From contig NZ_QKTU01000004.1 of NCBI RefSeq assembly GCF_003234565.1, positions 186,001 to 250,000 on the forward strand: DNA of 64,000 nt, read 5' to 3'. A model generated the notes under the pieces. That model saw nothing but the letters and a program-made list of their open reading frames with translations, searched no databases and was not told the origin of the DNA. This document shows, piece by piece, positions 1 to 7,908 of the stretch (positions are counted from its first letter, which is position 1; the number at the start of each line of letters is the position of its first letter). Source of the DNA: Curtobacterium sp. MCBD17_013. Its GTDB lineage: Bacteria > Actinomycetota > Actinomycetes > Actinomycetales > Microbacteriaceae. A program made the translations under genes and the position numbers.

Positions 1-387
1 GTCTTCGCGTTCCACGGCTACCCCGCACTCGTCCACCAGATGACGTACAACCGGCACGGCCACGACGACATGCACGTGCACGGCTACATGGAGCGCGGCA
101 CCACGACCTCGCCGTTCGACATGGTCATGCTCAACGACATGGACCGCTTCGCGCTCGCCGCGGACGCCCTGTCCCACGTGGACGCCGACCGGTACGCCGG
201 TCTCATGCAGGCCTGCCAGGAGGCCCGGGACGCGGCACGTCGGTTCGCCTACGAGCGCGGTGAGGACCACCCGGCGGTCGCCGGCTGGCAGTTCAACGGC
301 TGGCCGCAGGACGACCCCGACGGACACCGTCAGGGCGTCGTCGGCGGGGTGCAGCAGGGTGCGGACTCGTCGGACGACAACCACTGA
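1..387 (+). CDS. xfp: Phosphoketolase, C-terminal end (5' part outside window)
   Basis: This is the last 128 codons of a phosphoketolase, a thiamine-diphosphate enzyme that splits xylulose-5-P and/or fructose-6-P into acetyl phosphate and a shorter sugar phosphate. The reading frame is open from base 1. It shows the family's C-terminal signature: an HGYP element near the window start, then HDDMHVHGY, GTTTSPFDMV and LNDMDRF, followed by the closing GW-containing segment. The final 20 residues are a polar low-complexity tail. The stop is followed 11 bp later by the next gene on the same strand. The substrate preference cannot be told from this fragment. Confidence 0.93.
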   Translation, partial: VFAFHGYPALVHQMTYNRHGHDDMHVHGYMERGTTTSPFDMVMLNDMDRFALAADALSHVDADRYAGLMQACQEARDAARRFAYERGEDHPAVAGWQFNGWPQDDPDGHRQGVVGGVQQGADSSDDNH

Positions 388-398
388 GGCGTGCAGTC

Positions 399-686
399 GT
401 GGGCGACGACCAGCGGACCGTCGGGGACGGCGTCCTGACCGACACCGATCACGCCCTCGAGGCGACGATCGCCCATCTGCTCGACACGCGCGCCGCCACG
501 TCGAGCACCTGCCCGTCGGAGGCGGCACGGGCACTCGGCGGCGATGACTGGCGCAGCCTGATGGAGCCGACGCGGCAGGCCGCGCGCCGCATGGTCGCCC
601 GCGGGGAGGTCGAGATCACCCAGCGCGGGTCCGTGATCGATCCCGACCACATCCACGGTCCGATCCGGATCCGCCGGCCGCGCTGA
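399..686 (+). CDS. DUF3253 family protein
   Basis: A 95-residue protein with a predicted small helix-turn-helix-like fold. It matches the remembered DUF3253 pattern: a helix ending in a CPSEAARAL segment, then a DDWRSLM segment, an ARRMVARGEVEITQRG beta hairpin and a closing GPIRIRR. The molecular function of the family is not established. The start is a GTG at 399. No other start codon lies in frame between it and the phosphoketolase stop. Its closeness to the upstream gene suggests co-transcription. It is sometimes found beside stress or oxidoreductase genes, but nothing here fixes a role. Confidence 0.8.
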   Translation: MGDDQRTVGDGVLTDTDHALEATIAHLLDTRAATSSTCPSEAARALGGDDWRSLMEPTRQAARRMVARGEVEITQRGSVIDPDHIHGPIRIRRPR

Positions 687-923
687 CGCCGTTCATCCGC
701 ATCGCCTTCCTTCGGCGATCGATCCGCGGCGTTCGAGCGCCGAGCGGCTCGCCAGCGGGCGGCTGACCACGACCGTCGGATGGCGGTCGCGATCAGCCAG
801 GGACGTGCCGCCGAGGAGTCGGAGGAACCGCCATGGTCGATCCCGTCGACGTCCTCAGCGTGAGGCCGCACGGGCGGCGTGCGCCGACAGCAGCGCGGCT
901 CCGCCGCCCGGCGTCGAGGCGAC

Positions 924-1724
924 TCAGGCGTGACGCCAGTCGTCCGACTGCAGGTGCGACCCGGCCTGCGGCCCCATCTGGAGCATGCCCCCGTCCACCG
1001 CGTACGAGGCACCGGTCACGTACGACGCGAGCGGCGACGCCAGGAACGCGACGACCGCGGCGATCTCGCGCGCATCCCCGGGGCGTCCGAGCGGCACCCC
1101 CGGCCGGTCGATGGGGTGCGGGTCGGTGTCCTCGTTACCCGTCATCTGCGTCGCGATCTCGCCGGGCGCCACGGCGTTCACGGTGATCCCGTGGCGCCCG
1201 AGCTCGAGCGCCACCGTCTTGAGCAGGCCTCCGAGGCCGTGCTTCGCGGCGTCGTACGCGGCGGACCCGACGCGTGGCTGGTGCTCGTGCACGCTCGTGA
1301 TGCCGATGATGCGACCGCCACGACCGGCCTCGACCATGCGTCGGGCCGCGTGCTGGATGCACACGAAGGCGCCGTCGAGGTCCGTCGCGACGGTGTGCCG
1401 CCACTGGTCGAGGGTCATCTCGAGGAACGGTGCGTTGTCGCCGGTGCCGGCATCGTTGACGAACACGTCCACGCCGCCGAGTTCCTCCGCGAGTCGGTCG
1501 ATGACCTGCCCGCAGCGCTGCAGGTCCGTCACGTCGATCTGCATGACGACCGCGCGGCGTCCGTGGGCGCGGACCTCGGCGGCGGTGTCCTCCGCGCCGC
1601 GGAGGTCCTCGAGGTACGTGATGCCGACGTCCATCCCGGCCTCGGCGAGCGCCACCGCGGTGGCCCTCCCGATCCCCGACTCGGCTCCGGTGACGATGGC
1701 GGTGGTGGGCTGGGAGTCACTCAT
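924..1724 (-). CDS. SDR family NAD(P)-dependent oxidoreductase
   Basis: A 266-residue classical short-chain dehydrogenase/reductase. The N-terminal TGAESGIGR dinucleotide-binding motif is near residue 12, the NDAG motif (NNAG in most relatives) is near 90, and the catalytic Ser, YDAAK (Tyr-x-x-x-Lys) lies near 160. The C-terminal half ends with the usual ASYVTGASYAVDGG block. The substrate is not predictable. The YLEDLRGAEDTAAE segment after the second strand resembles glucose-1-dehydrogenase-like and 3-oxoacyl reductase-like members. The start was placed at the ATG at 1724 because the Rossmann motif begins a few residues later. A TACCGT box lies 7 nt before it, so the mRNA may be leaderless. 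Confidence 0.88.
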   Translation of the reverse strand: MSDSQPTTAIVTGAESGIGRATAVALAEAGMDVGITYLEDLRGAEDTAAEVRAHGRRAVVMQIDVTDLQRCGQVIDRLAEELGGVDVFVNDAGTGDNAPFLEMTLDQWRHTVATDLDGAFVCIQHAARRMVEAGRGGRIIGITSVHEHQPRVGSAAYDAAKHGLGGLLKTVALELGRHGITVNAVAPGEIATQMTGNEDTDPHPIDRPGVPLGRPGDAREIAAVVAFLASPLASYVTGASYAVDGGMLQMGPQAGSHLQSDDWRHA

Positions 1725-1731
1725 GCCGCGG

Positions 1732-1737
1732 ACGGTA
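1732..1737 (-). promoter_or_regulatory. Candidate leaderless -10 box for the SDR gene
   Basis: On the minus strand TACCGT lies 7 nt before the ATG at 1724. This matches the TANNNT -10 consensus at the spacing that makes transcription begin at the start codon. There is no Shine-Dalgarno sequence between box and start. Confidence 0.5.
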
Positions 1738-1770
1738 CCCCCAGCCGCCGGACCGTGCATCCAGCGACGA

Positions 1771-1806
1771 CGCAGGGCGGCCCCGGTGCCCCGGGACCGC
1801 CCTGCG
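1771..1806 (-). terminator. Hairpin terminator after the ABC binding-protein gene
   Basis: The 10-bp arms at 1771-1780 and 1797-1806 are perfectly complementary. After one mismatch the stem continues with three more G:C pairs. It lies 16 bp past the stop of the binding-protein gene and upstream of the SDR start. It has no T-tract, as is common in GC-rich actinobacteria. Confidence 0.7.
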
Positions 1807-1822
1807 ATCAGACGGACGTGAC

Positions 1823-3163
1823 CTACTTGGTCGAGCCCTGGATGGCGCTCTGGTAGACCGGCTTGTTGTCCTGGTCGTACTTGTAGATGCCGATGTAGGC
1901 GCTCGATGGGTCGTTGTCGGCGTTGAACGGCCCGACGCCGGACGGTCCGGTGTACTGGATCTTCGTGCCGGCGTCGACGAGCTTCTTGCAGTCGGCGAAG
2001 GTCGAGCACTTCGTCCCGCCCTTGGCACCGGAGACCGAGGCCATGTGCGCCTGGATGGTACCGGCGTCGGTGCCCTTGCCCTCCTCTGCCGCGAGCGCGG
2101 TGAGCACCATGGCGTCGTACGACTCGGCGGCGTAGGCGAAGTCGTGGAGGTCCTTGCCCTCGTTCGTCTTGTACCACGTCGTCAACTTCGTCTTGAACGC
2201 GGCCTTCGGGTCCGAACCGGGGATCGTGCCCTGACCGTTGAGGAGCGTCTTCGGGTCGAAGTCCTTCGAGTAGTCCGCCGTGTTGCCATCGGACATGTAC
2301 GTCTTCGACATGTCCCAGCCCTGCGAGACGAGCTCGGGCACGATCGACTTCGTCTCGTCGAACGAGAGGATGACGATCGCGTCCGGCTTGGCGGCCAACG
2401 CGGCGGTCACCTCGGACGAGAACGTCGTCTGTCCGGGCGGGAACTCCTGCCCCTTGCCCTTCCCGCCGTAGACCACGCTGCCGCCCGCGGCCTCGACAGC
2501 CTTCTGCACGGTGTTCCGCAGGCCGGTGCCGTAGGCGTCGTTGAAGACGAGGAACGCGATCTTGGCGTTGCCGTCGCCGACGACGAGCTGTCCGAGCGCG
2601 GAGCCCTGCACCGTGTCCGGCGGCGCGGTCCGGTAGTAGTACGACGAGTAGCCGGACAGGTCGGTCGCCGTGTTCGCCGGCGAGATCTCGATCGTGCAGT
2701 TGCTCGTGATCTGGTCGACCACGTTCAGGGTCACGGACGACGACTCGGCGCCGAGGACCACGGGGACCTTGGCCGCGATGAGCTTCTGGGCCGCGGACGA
2801 CGACACCGTCATGTCGGTGCTGTCACCCGAGTCGGTGGCGGTCGAGATCTTCACGTCCTTGCCGATGACACCGCCAGCGGCGTTGATGTCATCGATCGCG
2901 AGTCCTGCACCGGCGATCGCGGGCGGCCCGAGGTAGGCGAGGCTGCCGGTCAGGGGCAGCAGCGTGCCGTACTCCAACGCGTCCTGGCTGGGCTTCGACG
3001 GCGCCTTGCAGCTGGCCGCCGGGTCCTTGCCCGACGACGACGACGCCGACGCCGCACCGGATGCGCCACCACTGCCGGCGCTCTCCGTCGAACACGCGGC
3101 GAGCAGGATGGCGGCTGCTCCCGCGATCGCGAACGCCTTGGCGGCGCTGCTGGTTCTGATCAT
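1823..3163 (-). CDS. ABC transporter substrate-binding lipoprotein (branched-chain amino acid/urea type)
   Basis: A 446-residue periplasmic-binding-protein type I (Leu/Ile/Val-binding) homologue. The N-terminus is a lipoprotein signal: a basic start, a hydrophobic stretch and a lipobox LLAAC with the acylated Cys near residue 24, followed by a Ser/Gly-rich linker. The mature domain begins with the GTLLPLTGSLAYLGPP element typical of LivJ/UrtA-like receptors. No permease or ATPase genes flank it, so it is an orphan receptor that must work with transporter parts coded elsewhere. A GAAAGGG ribosome-binding site precedes the ATG. The ligand is unknown. Confidence 0.9.
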   Translation of the reverse strand: MIRTSSAAKAFAIAGAAAILLAACSTESAGSGGASGAASASSSSGKDPAASCKAPSKPSQDALEYGTLLPLTGSLAYLGPPAIAGAGLAIDDINAAGGVIGKDVKISTATDSGDSTDMTVSSSAAQKLIAAKVPVVLGAESSSVTLNVVDQITSNCTIEISPANTATDLSGYSSYYYRTAPPDTVQGSALGQLVVGDGNAKIAFLVFNDAYGTGLRNTVQKAVEAAGGSVVYGGKGKGQEFPPGQTTFSSEVTAALAAKPDAIVILSFDETKSIVPELVSQGWDMSKTYMSDGNTADYSKDFDPKTLLNGQGTIPGSDPKAAFKTKLTTWYKTNEGKDLHDFAYAAESYDAMVLTALAAEEGKGTDAGTIQAHMASVSGAKGGTKCSTFADCKKLVDAGTKIQYTGPSGVGPFNADNDPSSAYIGIYKYDQDNKPVYQSAIQGSTK

Positions 3164-3419
3164 CCGTGATGCCCTTTCTCTGAGCGGCCGCGACCGCTTC
3201 GATCGTCGAGCAGCTGTGCGTCCGCTGGGATGCGAGCAAACGTAGGGTTCGATTGTTTCGGCCGTGTGGCGGTCTCGTCAGGGTGGTGTTTCGTTGCTGA
3301 ACCGTGACCGAACCTGTGGGAACGAACGGGAACGGCGATGCGGACCCAGCGGGTGCACAGTGCAGCCGCTGCTCGCGCTCGGCCCGGAGGCCCGTCGGAG
3401 CGTCAGCCTGTCGGCGCGC

Positions 3420-4382
3420 TCAGATCACGGGGTCGACGCGGACAGGGTCGCCGACGGGGCGCCGGGCTCGGCGCCCCGCGAGCAGACCGTCGGTCGACAG
3501 GACGACGAGCGCCACCCAGACCAGCGCGAACCCGACCCACCGTTCCGGCGACATCGGCTCGTGCTGCAGCCAGACGCCGACCACGAGCTGGAGGACCGGG
3601 GTCAGGTACTGCGTCAGGCCGAGCGTCGACAGGCTGAGCCGGCGTGCGGACGACGCGAACAGCAGCAGCGGCACCGCGGTCGCCGGCCCAGCCGCGATGG
3701 TGATGAGCGCGTGCACCCAGCCGTTCGCCGTGAGGGTGATCTCCCCACGGGACGCGGTGGCGACGACGACGAGGCCGATCACCGCGACGGGGGTCAGCCA
3801 CATGGTCTCGATGGTGAGGCCGCTGACCGCGTCGACGACCCCGCTCACGCGCTTCTTGACGAGCCCGTAGAGCCCGAACGAGAACGCGAGGGCGAGCGAG
3901 ATCCACGGCATCCGGCCGTACCCGACGGCCACGATCACCACCGCCACGACGCTGATGCCCACCGCCGCCCACTGTGCGGCGCGGAGGCGTTCCCCCAGCA
4001 GCACGACGCCGAGGAAGATCGTCACGAGCGGGTTGATGAAGTACCCCAGGGCCGCCTCGACGGTGTGACCGGTGGTCGTGGCGACGACGTACACGGTCCA
4101 GTTGACGACGATGAGGAACGCGGCGAGCGCCATCACGCCCATGACCCGCGGTTGTCGGAGCAGCGCGACCAGGCGACCCCACGCGCGGAGCACCGCCGTC
4201 AGGACGGCGCAGAACACCAGTGCGAAGAGGATCCGCCACGCGACGATCTCGGTGGCTCCCGCCGGTGCCATGGCCACGAACAGCAGCGGCATGAGGCCCC
4301 AGAGCCCGTACGCGGCCAGGGCCTGGACGACGCCGACGGCCGCTTCCGATCGGGGTTCGGCGGACGCGGGTCGTGCTGGCAC
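3420..4382 (-). CDS. rarD: RarD-like EamA/DMT-superfamily permease
   Basis: A 320-residue polytopic membrane protein with about ten hydrophobic segments arranged as two EamA repeats. The first repeat opens with YGLWGLMPLLF and carries WRILFALVF. A WTVYVVAT segment and a GYFINPLV segment are hallmarks of RarD-type transporters. The family exports or imports small metabolites, but substrates are mostly undefined. The GTG at 4382 was chosen as the start because it leaves a short N-terminus before the first membrane span and has a TAGGAT box 7 nt upstream. The open frame continues upstream without homology. It is convergent to nothing and follows groES on the same strand after a terminator. Confidence 0.87.
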   Translation of the reverse strand: MPARPASAEPRSEAAVGVVQALAAYGLWGLMPLLFVAMAPAGATEIVAWRILFALVFCAVLTAVLRAWGRLVALLRQPRVMGVMALAAFLIVVNWTVYVVATTTGHTVEAALGYFINPLVTIFLGVVLLGERLRAAQWAAVGISVVAVVIVAVGYGRMPWISLALAFSFGLYGLVKKRVSGVVDAVSGLTIETMWLTPVAVIGLVVVATASRGEITLTANGWVHALITIAAGPATAVPLLLFASSARRLSLSTLGLTQYLTPVLQLVVGVWLQHEPMSPERWVGFALVWVALVVLSTDGLLAGRRARRPVGDPVRVDPVI

Positions 4383-4389
4383 GCGTCCG

Positions 4390-4395
4390 ATCCTA
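4390..4395 (-). promoter_or_regulatory. Candidate leaderless -10 box for rarD
   Basis: TAGGAT on the minus strand, 7 nt before the GTG start at 4382. The same box and spacing occur in front of glmS. Its AGGA could alternatively be read as a weak ribosome-binding site. Confidence 0.5.
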
Positions 4396-4512
4396 GGCAC
4401 CGGCGACACCGTGGTCGCCCGGCTGGCGCGTTCCCGGGCGACGGAACCGCCGTCGTCCGACGGGACGCGCGCCAGGCTGACGTGCGGACGCCGGGTGCCC
4501 GGGCCGGGACAG

Positions 4513-4550
4513 CAGCAGGCCCCGACGGTCGGAACCGACGGGGCCTGCTG
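4513..4550 (-). terminator. groES terminator hairpin
   Basis: The perfect 12-bp arms at 4513-4524 and 4539-4550 contain an inner GGT/ACC helix. The hairpin starts 27 bp past the groES stop and separates it from rarD. Confidence 0.8.
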
Positions 4551-4576
4551 GAGCTGGTCCTGCTGCTGGTGCTGTC

Positions 4577-4873
4577 CTAGCGGACGACGACGGCGAGCAC
4601 GTCGCGCGCGGACAGGACCAGGAGGTCCTCGCCCGAGTACTTGACCTCGGTTCCGCCGTACTTCGAGTAGATGACCTTGTCGCCGACCGCGACGTCGAGC
4701 GGCACACGGTTGCCGTTGTCGTCGATGCGACCCGGGCCGACGGCCACGACCTCGCCCTCCTGGGGCTTCTCCTTCGCCGTGTCCGGGATGACGAGACCGG
4801 ACGCAGTGGTCTGCTCCGCCTCGACCTGACGGATGACGATGCGATCTTCGAGCGGCTTGATGCTGACAGCCAC
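4577..4873 (-). CDS. groES: Co-chaperonin GroES
   Basis: A 98-residue Hsp10, the heptameric lid of the GroEL folding chamber in the cytosol. It has the diagnostic IKPLEDRIV start, a mobile-loop region ending in [15 protein letters not shown], and the [17 protein letters not shown] core. The start is GTG at 4873, preceded on the minus strand by an AGAAGAGG ribosome-binding site. The gene stands alone: a strong terminator follows and then rarD, not groEL. Two CIRCE operators and a promoter lie just upstream, so heat-shock repression by HrcA is very likely. Confidence 0.97.
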   Translation of the reverse strand: MAVSIKPLEDRIVIRQVEAEQTTASGLVIPDTAKEKPQEGEVVAVGPGRIDDNGNRVPLDVAVGDKVIYSKYGGTEVKYSGEDLLVLSARDVLAVVVR

Positions 4874-4913
4874 GGCTGACCTCTTCTTTCTCGGTACTGA
4901 AGAAAAACTGGGG

Positions 4914-4940
4914 CTGGCACTCCCCCGGGGGCAGTGCCAA
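4914..4940 (-). promoter_or_regulatory. CIRCE operator 1 (HrcA site)
   Basis: The 9-bp arms at 4914-4922 and 4932-4940 flank a 9-bp spacer, matching the CIRCE layout with one mismatch between the arms. It sits directly downstream of the -10 box, near the expected transcription start. Confidence 0.88.
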
Positions 4941-4945
4941 CCCCA

Positions 4946-4975
4946 ACTGTAGGGGGTGGTCTGGCACTCGGTCAA
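4946..4975 (-). promoter_or_regulatory. groES promoter
   Basis: On the minus strand a TTGACC -35 box (4975-4970) and a TACAGT -10 box (4951-4946) are separated by 18 bp. The -35 box lies inside the spacer of CIRCE operator 2, and operator 1 covers the start region, so HrcA could block both halves. Confidence 0.8.
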
Positions 4976-4987
4976 TCCGAGTGCCAA
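4961..4987 (-). promoter_or_regulatory. CIRCE operator 2 (HrcA site)
   Basis: CTGGCACTC at 4961-4969, nine spacer bases, then GAGTGCCAA at 4979-4987. This is the exact 9-9-9 CIRCE geometry, with only the outermost pair unmatched. It ends 4 bp before the stop codon of the neighbouring epimerase gene. Confidence 0.92.
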
Positions 4988-4991
4988 GAGC

Positions 4992-6002
4992 CTACCGCCG
5001 GCCGGCGGCGAGCGTCCGGACGACCTCGGGCACGGAGCCGCCGAGGTCGACCTGGCCGTGGTCCGCGAGCCACACGAGGGCGTCGGCGAGGGCCTCCAGG
5101 GAGGTCCAGCCCGGCGCGTACCCGAGCTCCGTCGCGGCCCGGTCGATGCTCATCGCGTGGCTTCGGCGCACGTGCTCGAACGTCGTGTCGGCGTGCTCCG
5201 GCGTGGTGGACGCGCGGAACGCCTCCCACGAGGCCGGACGGAGATCCGCGGTGCGCCCGAACCAGCTCGCGACGCCCTCGGCGAGCCCGCGGACGCTCAT
5301 CGCCCGCGGCGACACGACGTTGTAGACACGGCCGGCGGCCACGTCCGGCCGCTCGATGGCGAGCGCGAACGCCTGGGCGACGTCGTCGGCGTGCACGTGG
5401 TGCAGCGTCTCGAGCCCGAGGTCCGGCACGGTGAGCGGCTCCCCCGTGGCGAGGCGTTCCCAGACGGTCGCGTCGAGGTTCCCGAGCGGCGTGATGACGG
5501 GCCACCCGGGGCCGGTGATGTGGCCGGCGCGGAGCACGGTGGCGGGGAGCCCGTCGGCGCGGGCGGACTCGGCGAGCAGCAGGTCCTCGATCGCCGCCTT
5601 CCGGGTGCCGTACTCGCCGATCGGCCCCCGCGGGTCGTCCTCCGAGGTGGGGACGACGAGCGACGGACCGTGCACCCAGATCGTGCCGCAGTGCACGAGG
5701 TGCCCGGCGCGCCCGCGGAGCGCCTCGACGAGACCCCGGGCGTCGTCCTCGGTGAAGCTCGTCAGGTCGACGACGACGTCGGCCCCGAGGTCGGCCACGG
5801 CGCGTGGGAACCCCTCGGGGTCGCCCTCGCGGTCGAGCACGACCCGCTCCACGTCGTCCCACGTGGCGTCCGCCACGTAGGGGGCGCGGTGCCCGCGACT
5901 GATGGCGACCACGTGGTGTCCGCTCCGGACGAGGCGGGGCACGAGGAAGCTCCCGATGTGACCGGTGGCTCCGATGACGGCGACGTTGCTCATGTCCTCC
6001 AT
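4992..6002 (-). CDS. NAD-dependent epimerase/dehydratase family protein
   Basis: A 336-residue extended-SDR protein. The [10 protein letters not shown] nucleotide-binding motif is near residue 11, a [11 protein letters not shown] segment follows, and a [11 protein letters not shown] block occupies the position of the catalytic Tyr-x-x-x-Lys. The middle region has the [12 protein letters not shown] motif common in sugar-nucleotide epimerase relatives. The start at 6002 has a strong GGAGGAG ribosome-binding site. A second in-frame ATG nine bases further (5993) is too close to a purine run to be preferred. The substrate is unknown. Its 3' end abuts the groES control region. Confidence 0.85.
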   Translation of the reverse strand: MEDMSNVAVIGATGHIGSFLVPRLVRSGHHVVAISRGHRAPYVADATWDDVERVVLDREGDPEGFPRAVADLGADVVVDLTSFTEDDARGLVEALRGRAGHLVHCGTIWVHGPSLVVPTSEDDPRGPIGEYGTRKAAIEDLLLAESARADGLPATVLRAGHITGPGWPVITPLGNLDATVWERLATGEPLTVPDLGLETLHHVHADDVAQAFALAIERPDVAAGRVYNVVSPRAMSVRGLAEGVASWFGRTADLRPASWEAFRASTTPEHADTTFEHVRRSHAMSIDRAATELGYAPGWTSLEALADALVWLADHGQVDLGGSVPEVVRTLAAGRR

Positions 6003-6055
6003 CGTGCTCCTCCGCGCGGGACCGCGAGCGGCCGCGGCCCCGGACCGACGACGAA

Positions 6056-6091
6056 CGGGAGGCACGGTGCGGGCTTGCACCGTGCCTCCCG
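6056..6091 (-). terminator. Terminator after the phosphoesterase gene
   Basis: The perfect 15-bp arms at 6056-6070 and 6077-6091 enclose a 6-nt loop. It is 41 bp past the phosphoesterase stop and upstream of the epimerase ribosome-binding site. Confidence 0.78.
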
Positions 6092-6132
6092 GCCGTCAGG
6101 CGGTCACGTCCCCCCGCCGACGCGCGGCGGCG

Positions 6133-7872
6133 TCAGTGGTGGTGGTGGTGGTGGTGCCCACCGCCCCAGCCCGGCTTCCCCGGCTTTCCCGGCTTCCCCG
6201 GCCCGTGCGGCGGGGCCGGCGTGTGCGTCGGGACGGTCGACACGACCTTCGCGACGGCGCCGGTGGTGGTGTCCAGCAGGACCTCGCGCTGCTGCGGGTG
6301 CGCGAAGTCGAACATGCCGGCGAGCGATCCACCGCGACGGTCGAACGAGGCGTCCCCGATGTGGCCGAGGCCCCAGTTGTCCTCGATGAACGCCGTGGTC
6401 GACGTCTGCTCGATCCGGGTGTGGTCGACCGCGTTCTGCTTGGCGAAGGGCGAGATGACGAGGTACGGCAGGCGCTGCGAGGGGCCGCAGCGGTCCTGGT
6501 ACCCCCCGGCGACCGCGGCACGGGCGTTCGTGCAGATCGTGCTGTCGGTCGCCGTGTCCTTCGACCCGTTGAGGATCGTCGGGGCCTGGTGGTCGTACCA
6601 GCCGTCCGAGTCGTCGTAGTTGATGACGATCGCGGTCGAGGACCACGCCTTCGACTGCTCGATGGCGTTGATCTCGCGCGTCAGGAACTGCTGCTCGTCG
6701 ATCGGGTCGGAGTAGCCCGGGTGGCCGTCCTGCGCCTCGGGGGCCTTGAGGAACGACACGGCGGGGACGTTGTCCTGCGCGAGCGCGGTGGTGAACGCCG
6801 ACAGGTCGTACTCGTGGTTCGCCTGGTCGCTGTGCCCGATCATCGCGTCGCTCGTCGGCGGCAGGTGGTGGGGGTTCGACGTCGACTTGTAGTACGCGAA
6901 CGGGTTGTGGTGCGGCGAGTAGTCCTTCGCCGCGGTCCCGCCGACGTTCGCGGTGGTGGCGTCGCACTTGGCGTACGTGCCGGAGCCCGCGTACTTCGTG
7001 GTCGGCGTGAAACCGCCCTGGAACCAGCCCCACGTGACGCCCTTGGCGTTGAGCAGGTCACCGATGTTCTTGCCCTGCATCGCGACGAGGTTCGACGTCG
7101 ACGTGTGGTCGCTGTCGGAGCAGTCGTCGTAGGCGGGGTCCGGGTCACCGATCACGGTGCCCACACCGTCCGCGTTCGCCGAGGCGACCGCGGTGGAGCC
7201 CTTGACCACGGCGCCGGTCAGGGAGTCGACCGCCACGCCGCCGTGCGTCTGGCCGCTCACGAGGTTCAGCGCACCGGGGGTGGACGGCCCGAAGGTCGTG
7301 TCCCAGGCGTTGTCGCTCATGGCGTAGTTCTGGGCGTAGTTCCACAGACCCGTGACGGTGTTGCCGTCGTAGTAGTCCATGGCCAGGCCCGGGCTGCCGT
7401 ACTCGCCCGTGCAGGTGTCGGTCGAGGTGTTCTGGACGAAGGCGTCCATCTTCCCGCCGTCCTCGGCCTTCTGCTCGGCGGCGTACCCGTGGTTCTGGTC
7501 GCAGGTGAGCGCCTGGGACGGGGTGAGCCGGCTCGGCGCGTAGAGGTTCGGGTTCCCCGTCAGCGTGCCCGAGGTGACGAGGTCGTTCACCCTCGGCGTG
7601 CCCTTGGCGGCGGCGAAGGTCGTGCCGTCGGTGTTCGTCGCGTTCGGGTAGGTCGCGAAGTAGTGGTCGAACGAGACGTTCTCGTCGAACAACACCACGA
7701 GGTGCTTGATGGGCGTGCTCGTGCGCGACGACGAGGCCGGTTGGTTCGTGGCCGATGCCGTGAGCGGCGCGATGGCGATGGCCCCCACGGTCACGGCGGC
7801 CACGGCGGTCGCTCCGGCGGCGAGTACGAGTCGCCCCTTCGTCGACCGCATGAGCGCGGATGGTCGGATCAC
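6133..7872 (-). CDS. Secreted alkaline phosphatase-family phosphoesterase (AcpA/phospholipase C type) with native His7 tail
   Basis: A 579-residue exported protein of the PF04185 phosphoesterase family, which includes phospholipase C and acid phosphatases. A basic N-terminus and an alanine/valine-rich membrane segment (about residues 14-42) form a signal peptide. The metal and nucleophile regions are visible as FDENVSFDHYFATYPN near 60, a GHSDQANHEYDL segment, and YDDSDGWYDH in the C-terminal half. The end is a Pro-Gly-Lys repeat followed by WGGG and seven histidines, all coded by CAC. The start is a GTG with a GGGGA ribosome-binding site. It likely hydrolyses phosphate esters outside the cell; the substrate is unproven. 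Confidence 0.88.
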   Translation of the reverse strand: MIRPSALMRSTKGRLVLAAGATAVAAVTVGAIAIAPLTASATNQPASSSRTSTPIKHLVVLFDENVSFDHYFATYPNATNTDGTTFAAAKGTPRVNDLVTSGTLTGNPNLYAPSRLTPSQALTCDQNHGYAAEQKAEDGGKMDAFVQNTSTDTCTGEYGSPGLAMDYYDGNTVTGLWNYAQNYAMSDNAWDTTFGPSTPGALNLVSGQTHGGVAVDSLTGAVVKGSTAVASANADGVGTVIGDPDPAYDDCSDSDHTSTSNLVAMQGKNIGDLLNAKGVTWGWFQGGFTPTTKYAGSGTYAKCDATTANVGGTAAKDYSPHHNPFAYYKSTSNPHHLPPTSDAMIGHSDQANHEYDLSAFTTALAQDNVPAVSFLKAPEAQDGHPGYSDPIDEQQFLTREINAIEQSKAWSSTAIVINYDDSDGWYDHQAPTILNGSKDTATDSTICTNARAAVAGGYQDRCGPSQRLPYLVISPFAKQNAVDHTRIEQTSTTAFIEDNWGLGHIGDASFDRRGGSLAGMFDFAHPQQREVLLDTTTGAVAKVVSTVPTHTPAPPHGPGKPGKPGKPGWGGGHHHHHHH

Positions 7873-7908
7873 TGGTGTCCCCTGTCTGATGGTGTGTGGA
7901 ACAGTGCG

